Shown here piece after piece: positions 8,998 through 16,843 of a stretch of DNA of 16,843 nucleotides. The notes under the pieces were generated by a model. That model saw only the letters and a program-made list of their open reading frames with translations. It had not been told where the DNA came from and searched no databases. Position numbers and translations under genes: made by a program. The number at the start of each line of letters is the position of its first letter. Position 1 is the stretch's first letter. This stretch comes from Chrysochromulina parva (lineage: Eukaryota; Haptophyta; Prymnesiales; Chrysochromulinaceae), in contig PJAB01001147.1 of assembly GCA_002887195.1 (NCBI GenBank), positions 1 to 16,843 of the forward strand, read 5' to 3'.

Positions 8998-11900
8998 AAA
9001 GGAAAGGCGCCGGGCGCCGGAGGCCTTGCTCAGGTCCAGCACCGCCGCCACCTCAGCGCCCACGTTGGTAAGGAGCTTGCTGAGGCTCGGGTGCGAAGGG
9101 CCCAAAGAGCGGCGCGCGAAGCCACGGCTGCGCGAGCCGCCCTCGGGAGACGGAGCAGCGGCAGCAGCGGCGGCGCTGCTCTTCGTCGGGGTGGCATGCG
9201 GCCCGATGTCGCGGCCGTGGAGCACTTGGCGGATTGCGCGCAGCCAGTCGGCCAGATCGCGCCCATCCTGCGTGCGCAGCACGTACGATTTCTTGGCGGT
9301 GAGGATCTCAAAGGAAAGCTTCACCCCGAGAGCCTTGAGCGTGGCACCCTCGCTTCTGAGCTGCAGTGCGCCGAGCGCCGCTTCGGTCGCGAGTGCTTCG
9401 CCGAACCAGTAGAGCGTGCCGTCGGCGGCCAGCAGGAAGAAGCGGCGCTCCCAACGGTTCTTCATCAGCCCACCTTCCTTTTCGAGATAGCCCTCGTGCA
9501 GCACGCCGCCGTGGCCGTGGCCGCCGTCGCCGCCGCCGCCCGTGGGCAGAAGAGCGCCCGACACGGCGCCCGACTCGGCGCGTTCGTTACCGCCCCTCGA
9601 GGCGATACGAAGCTCTTCGAGCGTGGGCAGCTTCCCGAGCGTGGCGCGGGCGAGCCGCTCAGTGAGCGTGCGCGAGGTCTTCACACCGGAGCTCGTCTTC
9701 ACACCAGAGCTCGACAAGGGCCCCATCCCTAGCCCAAGCCACTCGCGCAACGCCTGCTCCGACTCGAGAGAGTCAACCTTGGGCCAGCCGCCCCGGCTCG
9801 TCGGTGTCTCGGGGCGCTCGTCCGAGACGAGCAGTACGTCGTCGTCCTTGAGCAGCAGAGGCAGCGACAGGATGTCGAGCTCGGACTTGTGACTCCTCTT
9901 GAGCAGCCGCGCGAGCTCGTAGCGCGCTTGACGAAACTGCGGCAACGCCAAGTCGACTGTGTGGAACTCGACTTGGGCCTCGGTGAGCATGGCCGCGAGC
10001 CGCCGGCAGCGTGCGCGCTTCTTGACGTCGCCGAGCAGCAGCGACGTGACCACGAGCGTCAGACCGCGCATTGGGAGGGATTCCTGTACGTGGTCGGAGT
10101 CGGGCGCCGGCACGCCGGCCGTCACGTCGGCCAGCCAGTCGGAAGCGACACCGACCATCGAGCACGCGCCCTCCTTGTAACTGGCCCTCTTGTCGCCGTG
10201 TCGCTCGCGCTCGCGCTCCGTCAGCTCCGGCCCGCCCTGCGTTGCCGGATGACGCGAGACGTGGCGAACCACGCGTCCAAACATGTGCGTGCGGCCTAGC
10301 TCGGCCAGTCGAGCCTCGTACGGGTCCCAAAAGGCGAGCGCACCGCTCGCGCCCCAGTCATGGAAGTGGCACGCGAAGTCGAGCGTCTCCCGCCCACCCT
10401 CAAGGATAATCGGGACGCAATCGACCGGCCGGCCGTCGACGGCGGCGACCCGCAGGTAGAGGCGCGCCCACTTCGGCGCGACCTCGCGATCGGGCAAGCG
10501 CGCGGACGGTCCGAACCACAGGAAGGCTTGATTGCACGCGTCGAGCAAGAGCACCGACTCGGGCCGCAGCGAGCGGCGCCCAAAGCAGTAGAGCTCGTCG
10601 ACTTGCCATCGTCCCCCGAGGGCTCGGATCGAAAAGAGGCGCGGCGCCGTCGGCCGCGGCGTGATGAAACGCAGTCGCGGCAGTCCGTGGGGGCCGTCGG
10701 GGAGCACGCGCCAAAACTCCTGGGGCCAGCGCTCGGGAGCGTCCGTCGCCTCGTCGATGGTGATGCATGCACGCCCAGCGGCGGCGTAACGCCCGAGGGC
10801 CTGCGCGTACTCACGCTTAGCGAGGCTCGCGCCCTTGCCATGCCAGATGAATTGGGACGCGTCCGTCTGCAGCACGAACGAGTTCCAAGGGATAAGCGAC
10901 GAGGCGCGCAGTGCGACCTGCTGCGCGCGAAGGTCCATGGCGCACGAGCCGCTGCATTGGAAGAGGCCGTCGAGGCCCCCGAGACCATTCGCCGAGCGGT
11001 CCGCCAGCTGTGCCGCCGCCTCGTCGGAACAGTCCAGGAAGACGAGCGGTGCGCCCTCGTAGGCAGCACTATCCGAGCACCTCGGCGGCGTGGCGCGGTC
11101 GCGAGCGTCGAGGGCGGCGTCTGCATCAGTCTCGCCGACAGCGGTCGTGAACGCGGCGGCTGCCTGCGCGTGAAACATGGCAAAGAAGCGCGGCGGCTCC
11201 TGATGCTGCTCAACGAGGTACTCGGCGGAGATCATCACCTGATGAGGGAGGGCAATCAATGAACGTCAGCGACCATTAGTGACAAGGAGTCGCACTCAGA
11301 GGCATGGGGGGGCCTCACCTTCTGTGCCATCTGGCCAGTGAGCTGGAAGCGCCACACCATAAAGTAGAAGCGGTCCGCATGCTTACCGACCCAAAAGAAG
11401 AGCTCATGCATCTTCCGACGGGTGAGCGCGTGCAGGTACGTATGGAGCACCATGTAGCACCGGTCCGAGCGGAAGATGCTGTGGAAGGGCTCGAGATGCT
11501 GCACAGGCTCCGCGTCGGGCGCCGTGTCGGGCGACTCCTGCGACGAGATCTGCCACACAGTCAGCCCCGACTGCTGATCGGCGCCCAGCCCCTCGAGGTT
11601 GAGCACGCTCGGCGGCGGCGGATGACGGAAGATCTCGCACACCTCGGCCAGAGACATGGGCCACTCGGCAAGCGCCGTCGCGGGCATCAGGCACCTTCCG
11701 CCGGCGCGCACGTACGAGTCGGTGCGCAGCCCGTGCACGCTGAGCCGCTCAAAGTCGCTGAACCCGAATTCGAGCTTGAGCTGGAGCCCCGCCGCGCGCA
11801 CCGCGTCCGAATCGACTGGAGATGCCTCGAGCTTCCGCTCGAGCGCTTGCACGAGCGTCGCGTGAACGAACTCCGTCCCGAACAGCGGGGCGTTCTCCCC

Positions 11901-14900
11901 AACGTCCTTCCAGCGCAAGCCGAGGCCGAGGGCTGGGGCGGCGGCGGAGGCGAAGCCGTCGGACGAAACGAGGCGCGCGGTGAAGGTGGGCTCCCAAGCC
12001 GCAAAGAGAGAGGTGAAGATTGCTGGTTCGGCACCTTCAACAGTACGGCAAAGCCCGAAGGCGCCCGGCACGGCGCGCTGCGTGAGGGCGCGGCCGAGCT
12101 CAGCGCCCGCCCACCGCTGGAACGGGACAGAGTGCGCCCCTGCCCAGACGAAGATCTGCGCCTCGGTGTGCACCACCACCACCGCTGTGGAGTGGAGAAC
12201 TTTTGGGTCGGGGCGGCCGCCCCCACACTGCATCGCCGTCAGCTCAAGCGCCCACGCATCGCCGTCCGCCGCGCCTTCCACCTCCGCCGCGCCTTCCACC
12301 TCATCCACGCCTTCCACCTCCGCCTCGCCATCCTCGTCGCAGTCGGGCTCGAGGGGGCTGCGGGCGGTTGCCATTGCGGGCTCCATCGCTGGCTTCGGCG
12401 GGCCACCTGCTGTGGGGGCGTTGGGCGGTTCGATGAGTGGCGGCTCAAGTGGCTCAGGCGGCTCAGGCGGTTTCGGGATGGGCACTCTCGGCGCCGTCTC
12501 GCGGCCGTGCAGTCCTGCCTTCGGCGCAGCCACGTCCTCATCCTCGCTGGCCTCGGGGGCACCGTCCTCCTCCGCCACGTCCTTCGTGCCCTCCATCGGC
12601 GGCGCACTCAAGCGCAGCTTCCTATACGCCCGCTGCGCGTCAAGTGACAGGCGTGAATACGTGGCGAAGCTGAGACCGACGCGAGCGCCAGCGCTCGATT
12701 GGCAGTGGCGCACGGAGTGAGAGTCATTCGGCGCAGGCCCACCGCATCCATCGTCGTCGTCTCCTTCGAGGGTGTCCTCGCGGCTCGATTCGACGCAAGC
12801 TTCCTGTCCACTCGCCGAGGCCCTACGGGCTCGGGAGGGCAGGCAAGCATCCGCCTCAGGGGCGGCAGCGCCCTCTCCACTACGCGCTCGGGATGGCAGG
12901 CAAGCATCTGCCTCAGCATCCGCCTCAGGGGGGGCAGCGCCCTCTCCACCGGCCTCGCCATCGGCAATGCGATTTCGTCCATTTCGTCCATGTGCCTCGC
13001 CATTGGCCAAACGCAAACGGACGAAATACAGCGCGATCACGCCGGAGGACAGAGCACGCTCCGCGCCCCCCACTGGCACACGCCGGATACCCTCGAGCTC
13101 CCCTGCCGCGTACGTGCCATCGGGCAGCACGGCGATCTGCGAGCTGCCGTGGTGGTCGCGATTGTGCAGATTGTACGCAAAGAGGACCGCCGTCATGCGC
13201 TCGGCCGCCGCTGGCTTGTTGATCAGGTGCGAGCCGCCCCACACGATCTGGCGCACGCGCTTCGTCCCGGCCACTACATCGTACCCCTCCTGACAACGTC
13301 CCGCGTGCTGGTCGGTCGAGTCCGCAACGTCGAGCACGAAGGCACCGCCAGACTGGTCGAGTAGACGGCCCGAGATCGCCACCTTGCTCGCGTCGAGGCG
13401 CGATGGTGCGCAATCGGCCGAGCTGACGTGGTAGAGCACCACAGTCGGCGGGTCAGGCAGCCTCGGCCACAAGCAGCAGCGCTCGTGACGGCGGTACGTG
13501 AAGTCGCAGCGCTCGTTGGGGGGTGCAACGGCCGCGAAGTTAACGTACATGATGCCGAACTCGTCGTTGGCAAAGTACGAGCGGAAGAGGTTCGACTCTT
13601 CCCACTGGTCCTCGCGGTGAAGCCGTGCTTCGCCTTCGAGCAGCTGCTGCAAATGGATCGCGAAGATCGCGACCGCCCCCTGCGCGTCGGCCGTGGCATG
13701 TTTCCCACACCAATAGTGCACCTCCACACGCAGCTGGTCGCCCTCGTAACTGTGATCCACAGGAGCCGCGTGAAGGAGCAGGTAGGCCCGGTCTTCGTGC
13801 AGCTCGACCCGCGGCTTGCACCCAGCGCCGCCGCGCACGACTCCGTACTCAGCATCGCGTCGCTCTCCGCTGCTGCCTCGCTCCCTTCTTCCGCCATTCG
13901 GATGCCCGCCGCCGGCGAACCGAGTCTGGACGGCGAGCACAGCGGCATCAGAGGGTTGCGCCTCGTGTGTCAGAACGGGTACGCGGGTTAGCGTGCGCTT
14001 CGAGAGCATCCACAGCGTGACGCCCTCCGCGAGCTCCTCGCCGAACGGGCTCTCCACGTTCTGGAAGCTCTGGAGCAGCCGCTCGCTGGCACGCCGGTAG
14101 GCCTTTGACGTCAGCGCGGCGGCAGGCAGGCCGAAGGTGTGCGGTAGATCGACGTTGAGCTCTTCGGCAGGCATGCTCACGTTGCTCGCGCATACGGACG
14201 AGCGTGCGCTACTACGGGTGCTCAGGGCAGCCTGTCGCACCAGCCACGAAGGCGCCGGGGCGAAGGGCTTCTTTTGCTGTCGTACGAGGCAGGCAGCCCA
14301 CTTCTTGGTCTCCGCGTTCGACTCGGCGCACAGCAGCATCGACTTGAAGTGCATTTGTCCGACCAGGCCCTCGATGCACTTGAGATGAAACGAGGACACG
14401 CCGGCAGCCTGCCCATGGCGCTGTGCCGACATCCGGAGCTGCGACTCGGGCGCGAGGGCGAGCACTCCCGTGTGCACACGCTGCTGGGGGGCCGTGTAGA
14501 GGTACAGACAGCGCCCGATAAGCACACACCAGTGCCTGGCCCAGGCCTCGTGGCTTGGAGGCATCTTGCTCGTCTTGGAGAAGCACAGCTGCAGCGAGCC
14601 TTGCTGCACCACGTCGCCGTGGTCGAGCGAGCGGGGGATACCGAGGGCCGCAGGCACGTCCAGCTTGCCATCGCCAGAGACCCCAGAGAGGGATGAGCCC
14701 GCACGAGGGAAGGCCAAACTTTGCTTGCTGAAAGCAATGGAAATGCCGTCGCAGCTGCTGCGCGCGGGCTGCTGCTGCTGCTGCGGCGGCGGGGGCAGCG
14801 GCTGCTGCTGCTGCTGCGTGCGCACAAATAAGAACGCCTCCGCCTCCAATTGGGACGTAGATTTGGGATGGGACCAATTCTGAAGCCGTTGCTTCTTGAA

Positions 14901-16340
14901 CAGGTCGGCAAGCTCTGCGTCCTCATCTACCTCGGCCAGGCTCACCGACTCCGCGTCCACGCCCTGCTGCTCGGAGAGGAACTTGTGCAGCGCGCAGCGC
15001 GCAATCAGCAGATTGATCTTCTCGGCGACGGCGCGAGTACGCAGCTCGGGGCTCGCCTTCATTGCCTCGAGCTGCTGGAACGTCATCGTCGCGATGACGC
15101 CATCGGAGGTCGCGGAGCAGTCGGCGGAGCGTAGCCCGCCATTGAACAAGGCCATCTCGCCCACCAGTTGCCCGGGGTACTTGAGGAATTTGGTGTCGCC
15201 CACATCGATCGCGAGGGTGCCTTGCAACACGACGCCGAAGAAGGTGGCAGCCTCGCCCCTCTTCATTACAAGTTCGCCCCGCTCAAAGCGCTGTAACGAA
15301 AGGCCCCGTGCCTCAACTAACTGCTCGAGCTCGCTGCTGCTGAAGCCCCTCCATTGGCTACATGCACCCTGGGCATCAAGAAGCAGTTGCAGGCGTGGCA
15401 CGCCACCCACCTGATCTCCCGCGCCCAGCGTGCGCTTATCTCTCATCTCCACACTTTTCGACGCCACCAGCTTGGTCTGCATTCGCTGTGCCTCCAGTTG
15501 GGCAACACGCTTGTTACTTGGGCCTGAGGGCTGGGGCGGCGGCGTGGGAGGCTTGGACGTGGCGGCTGACAGGGCCGTGAGCCACTCGCTGCGATTGGAG
15601 GCGGACGTAGCCGCGAGCATCACCACCCGACCACTCGTGTCGTGCACGACGATGCCAAAGACCTCCTCTCCGAGTACATGCTCCTCCACGCGCGCCCCTC
15701 GCAACTCGATCACGCCGTTGGTCGTCGGAGCCTCCGGTTGCATGTAGTAGTGCAGTGAGGAGCCAGCTAGCACGAACCATCGATCCTTCCATCCTCGCCA
15801 GACGTCACTCTTCGAGCTACCTTGCTTTCGAAGGAAGCCTTCCATCTCGACAGGCAGTGACTTGCCATCAGCGGCCACTCCGAAGCGACTGCGTTGCTCC
15901 CACGTCGCGGACTCGCTTGCAATTGGCAGTTCGAGCTGCTGCAGCACGGTTGCGAGGTCGAGGCTTCCCACCGTGGTTCGCTGCACCAGGTCGATGACCT
16001 GCTCGAGGTATAGCTGCAGCTGCTCTCGCAGTGTGCGCAGATACTTTGGATCGCGCCGCCAGATCAGCTTTCGCCGAGGCAGCTCAGGTGGCCGCACGCC
16101 ACCTGCCTCGGCACACTTGGTGACAAGCTTGTGCACGCGCTCAAAGTAGCCGTAACGCTTCTTGAGTTGCCAGGTCTGTGAGGTGCCCGATCCAGCTCCC
16201 TTGCAGCTCACCTGCAGGACAAAGACCGTGCGGGCACCAACCTTGCCAAGTACTTGCAGCTCAAACACCTCCTCCGTTCGAGGAATATTGACCCACAGCG
16301 ACCATGCCGCAGGCGCGTCTGCTATAGAGGTCGCCCGCAT
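6868..16340 (-). CDS. Giant PX-PH-CNB-PH-gelsolin(x6)-thioredoxin-fold-PH-PH-coiled-coil protein (spliced, about 3,130 aa)
   Basis: Exons on the minus strand are 16340-11319 and 11238-6868. Residue positions count from the ATG at 16340: PX 12-119 (KKRYGYF, PPELPRRK); PH1 161-262 (WKDRWFVL); cyclic-nucleotide-binding domain 325-454 with cassette GEMAL...R (Glu395, Arg404); Gln/Pro tract; PH2 578-689; gelsolin repeats G1 770-926, G2 964-1109, G3 1380-1449, G4 1592-1697, G5 1737-1853 and G6 1862-1985. A long acidic/Pro-rich insert separates G2 and G3. Then come an SH3BGR/thioredoxin-fold domain 2065-2178, PH3 2253-2349, Pro14 at 2423-2436, PH4 2482-2657 split by an insert, coiled coil 2667-2907, and a profilin-ligand-like Pro7. 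There is no villin headpiece. The likely role is a membrane-recruited actin severing/capping scaffold. The frame stays open upstream to about 16530 without an ATG, so a further 5' exon is possible. Domain calls are confident; the single combined product rests on the splice at 11239-11318. Confidence 0.85.
8953..8994 (-). repeat. Perfect (CGG)14 repeat, encoding Pro14
   Basis: Fourteen uninterrupted CGG triplets on the plus strand read as CCG proline codons on the coding strand. They lie between PH3 and PH4 of the giant protein and directly after an RRLS motif. Perfect CGG runs of this kind tend to be unstable in length. Confidence 0.92.
9677..9712 (-). repeat. Tandem 18-bp duplication in the giant gene
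   Basis: GTCTTCACACC(G/A)GAGCTC occurs twice head to tail (9677-9694 and 9695-9712). On the coding strand it gives a repeated SSGVKT in the linker between the thioredoxin-fold domain and PH3. Confidence 0.85.
11239..11318 (-). other. Phase-0 intron of the giant gene (80 bp)
   Basis: On the minus strand the donor is CAGAAG|GTGAGG and the acceptor is CTCATCAG|GTGATG. Both sides keep frame, and splicing joins GQMAQK to VMISAEYLVEQHQEPPRFF. This completes the fourth gelsolin repeat, whose end normally reads like V-Q-x-R-E-x-Q-x-x-E-x-x-x-F. A branch-site-like GCTGACG lies about 25 bases before the acceptor. Without splicing the first exon stops at 11256. AGGTGA occurs at both splice junctions. 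Confidence 0.9.
12271..12324 (-). repeat. Three tandem 18-bp units encoding VEG-rich acidic sequence
   Basis: Units at 12271-12288, 12289-12306 and 12307-12324 share CGCCTTCCACCTC. On the coding strand they give repeats of the type (A/D)EVEG(A/V) in the acidic insert before G3. Neighbouring 9-bp units near 12441-12475 give the PPEP repeats. Confidence 0.85.
12829..12950 (-). repeat. 57-bp tandem duplication in the insert between G2 and G3
   Basis: Copy one starts at 12829 and copy two at 12886; both begin GCTCGGGA(G/T)GGCAGGCAAGC. The second copy has an inner 12-bp duplication. They encode repeated GEGAA-PEADACLPSRAR-like segments. Repeat growth explains the size of this insert. Confidence 0.85.
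14767..14815 (-). repeat. Two CTG runs encoding a Gln5-Pro4-Gln5 segment
   Basis: Two short CTG runs flank a CGG/GGC core. On the coding strand they read as glutamines around LPPPP, between the CNB domain and PH2 of the giant protein. It is a disordered linker with simple-repeat DNA. Confidence 0.8.
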
Positions 16341-16491
16341 GTCCTCTTTGCCAAACCAGTGGAAACTCGCGCGAGTACCGCTGGCGAGTACCGGGCACGG
16401 CGCGACTTTTGTGTCGCCTGACTTTCCAAATTCAGAAAGCTTCAAACTTGGGGTTGAAGCTGAGTTCACGCGTGCAATTGAATGGGATTCT

Positions 16492-16545
16492 TCAGAGCAC
16501 AAGGACACGATGGTGGCGAAGTCCCCGTGTCTCGAATGGGGTCAT
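16492..16545 (-). other. Possible 17-codon upstream open frame before the giant gene
   Basis: On the minus strand an ATG at 16545 opens a frame that ends with TGA at 16492-16494, out of frame with the giant protein and about 150 bases before its chosen start. If the transcript begins upstream of it, the frame could dampen translation. If the gene has another 5' exon, this reading is moot. Confidence 0.2.
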
Positions 16546-16589
16546 GTAAGGTGTGTGTATTCTGAGCGGGCAGTACAGTAACAGTGCCG

Positions 16590-16628
16590 TTGCACCGGTT
16601 GCCACGTGTGTCGTGTCAACCGGTGCAA
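16590..16628. promoter_or_regulatory. Perfect 12-bp inverted repeat flanking a G-box (CACGTG)
   Basis: TTGCACCGGTTG (16590-16601) and CAACCGGTGCAA (16617-16628) are exact reverse complements with a 15-base spacer. The spacer contains the palindrome CACGTG at 16603-16608, the usual site for bHLH/bZIP factors. It lies about 250-290 bp upstream of the chosen start of the giant gene, a promoter-proximal position. A third ACCGGTTG lies at 16690-16697. The symmetry is directly visible; the regulatory role is inferred. Confidence 0.45.
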
Positions 16629-16662
16629 TTTATGAACAATACGTTCACACATAAAGCACACA

Positions 16663-16842
16663 CTACGGTAACATCTTGAAAGACATGTTACCGGTTGGGG
16701 CGGCGGCGGACTCCGTCACGCCTTGAGGATTGAGCGAGACGTACCCTTCTGGGGGGGCGCCTACACATACGACGGCTCTCAGTTTGCGCCCCGAGGGGTA
16801 CACCCGAGCCAGACCGTCTCGTGGTTCTTGTGCCCTCTCATT
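16663..16842 (-). CDS. Possible 3' end of an unidentified gene (partial at right edge, 59 codons)
   Basis: The minus-strand frame is open from the window edge to TAG at 16663-16665 and has no start inside the window. Its sequence (for example YPSGRKLRAVVCVGAPPEGY) reads like folded protein, but I recognise no family. The gap to the start of the giant gene is about 320 bp, compatible with a same-strand neighbour. The plus strand is also open to the edge across 16672-16843 with slightly higher GC at third positions (for example VPFWGGAYTYDG), so the coding strand is uncertain. Confidence 0.25.
   Translation of the reverse strand, partial: NERAQEPRDGLARVYPSGRKLRAVVCVGAPPEGYVSLNPQGVTESAAAPTGNMSFKMLP
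16666..16693. repeat. Perfect 9-bp inverted repeat at the end of the right-edge frame
   Basis: CGGTAACAT (16666-16674) pairs with ATGTTACCG (16685-16693) across a ten-base loop. It overlaps the final codons of the minus-strand edge frame. It may be an RNA hairpin near a 3' end or a second protein-binding palindrome beside the one at 16590-16628. Confidence 0.5.
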
Positions 16843-16843
16843 G

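Noticed and set aside
11256..11318. Two separate minus-strand genes, one ending at 11256 and one starting at 11259
   Set aside because: The break falls in the middle of the fourth gelsolin repeat, and a clean 80-bp phase-0 GT-AG intron joins the two halves.
11304..12647. 447-codon open frame on the plus strand
   Set aside because: It lies antisense to the G3-G4 part of the giant gene, has an Arg/His/Leu composition typical of the complement of a GC-rich coding strand, and shows no domain. The minus strand has recognisable gelsolin repeats.
1..16843. tRNA, rRNA, CRISPR array, transposase or integrated virus
   Set aside because: Both strands were read for conserved tRNA arms, regularly spaced repeats and mobile-element or viral protein motifs; none was seen.

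Overview
This is a GC-rich nuclear eukaryotic window from a protist, most likely a unicellular alga. A haptophyte of the Emiliania/Chrysochromulina type fits best, but a pelagophyte or another high-GC alga is not excluded. The reasons are three protein-coding genes with GT-AG spliceosomal introns (79, 80, 131 and 454 bp), strong GC preference at third codon positions, alanine/glycine/proline-rich low-complexity protein stretches, short intergenic gaps, and purely eukaryotic protein families. No tRNA, rRNA, CRISPR array, bacterial operon or viral gene was seen.

Layout. (1) 1-589 + strand: an open, Ser/Pro-rich stretch that may be the last exon of a gene entering from the left. (2) 656-2085 + strand: a two-exon gene for a four-finger CCCH zinc-finger protein with a Gly-Tyr-rich tail. 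(3) 2398-5987 + strand: a three-exon STT3 gene, the catalytic subunit of the ER oligosaccharyltransferase, with an unusual long C-terminal extension. (4) 5988-6867: an intergenic gap between convergent genes. (5) 6868-16340 - strand: a giant two-exon gene for a protein of about 3,130 residues. Its domains in order are PX, PH, cyclic-nucleotide-binding, PH, six gelsolin/villin repeats, a thioredoxin-fold (SH3BGR-like) domain, PH, a split PH, a long coiled coil, and a proline-rich tail. (6) 16341-16662: its upstream region, with a perfect 12-bp inverted repeat around a CACGTG box. (7) 16663-16842 - strand: a possible 3' end of a further gene entering from the right.

Functions. The CCCH protein is probably an RNA-binding regulator and STT3 is N-glycosylation housekeeping. 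The giant protein is the most interesting item. It combines phosphoinositide-binding modules, a putative cNMP sensor and an actin filament-severing/capping scaffold in one chain. By eye, the Asp that normally coordinates type-2 calcium is replaced in all six gelsolin repeats, so control of actin by lipid and cyclic nucleotide rather than by calcium is a reasonable hypothesis. The three genes show no operon-like link. All exon junctions were placed by reading frame, family continuity and GT-AG sites, not by transcript data.
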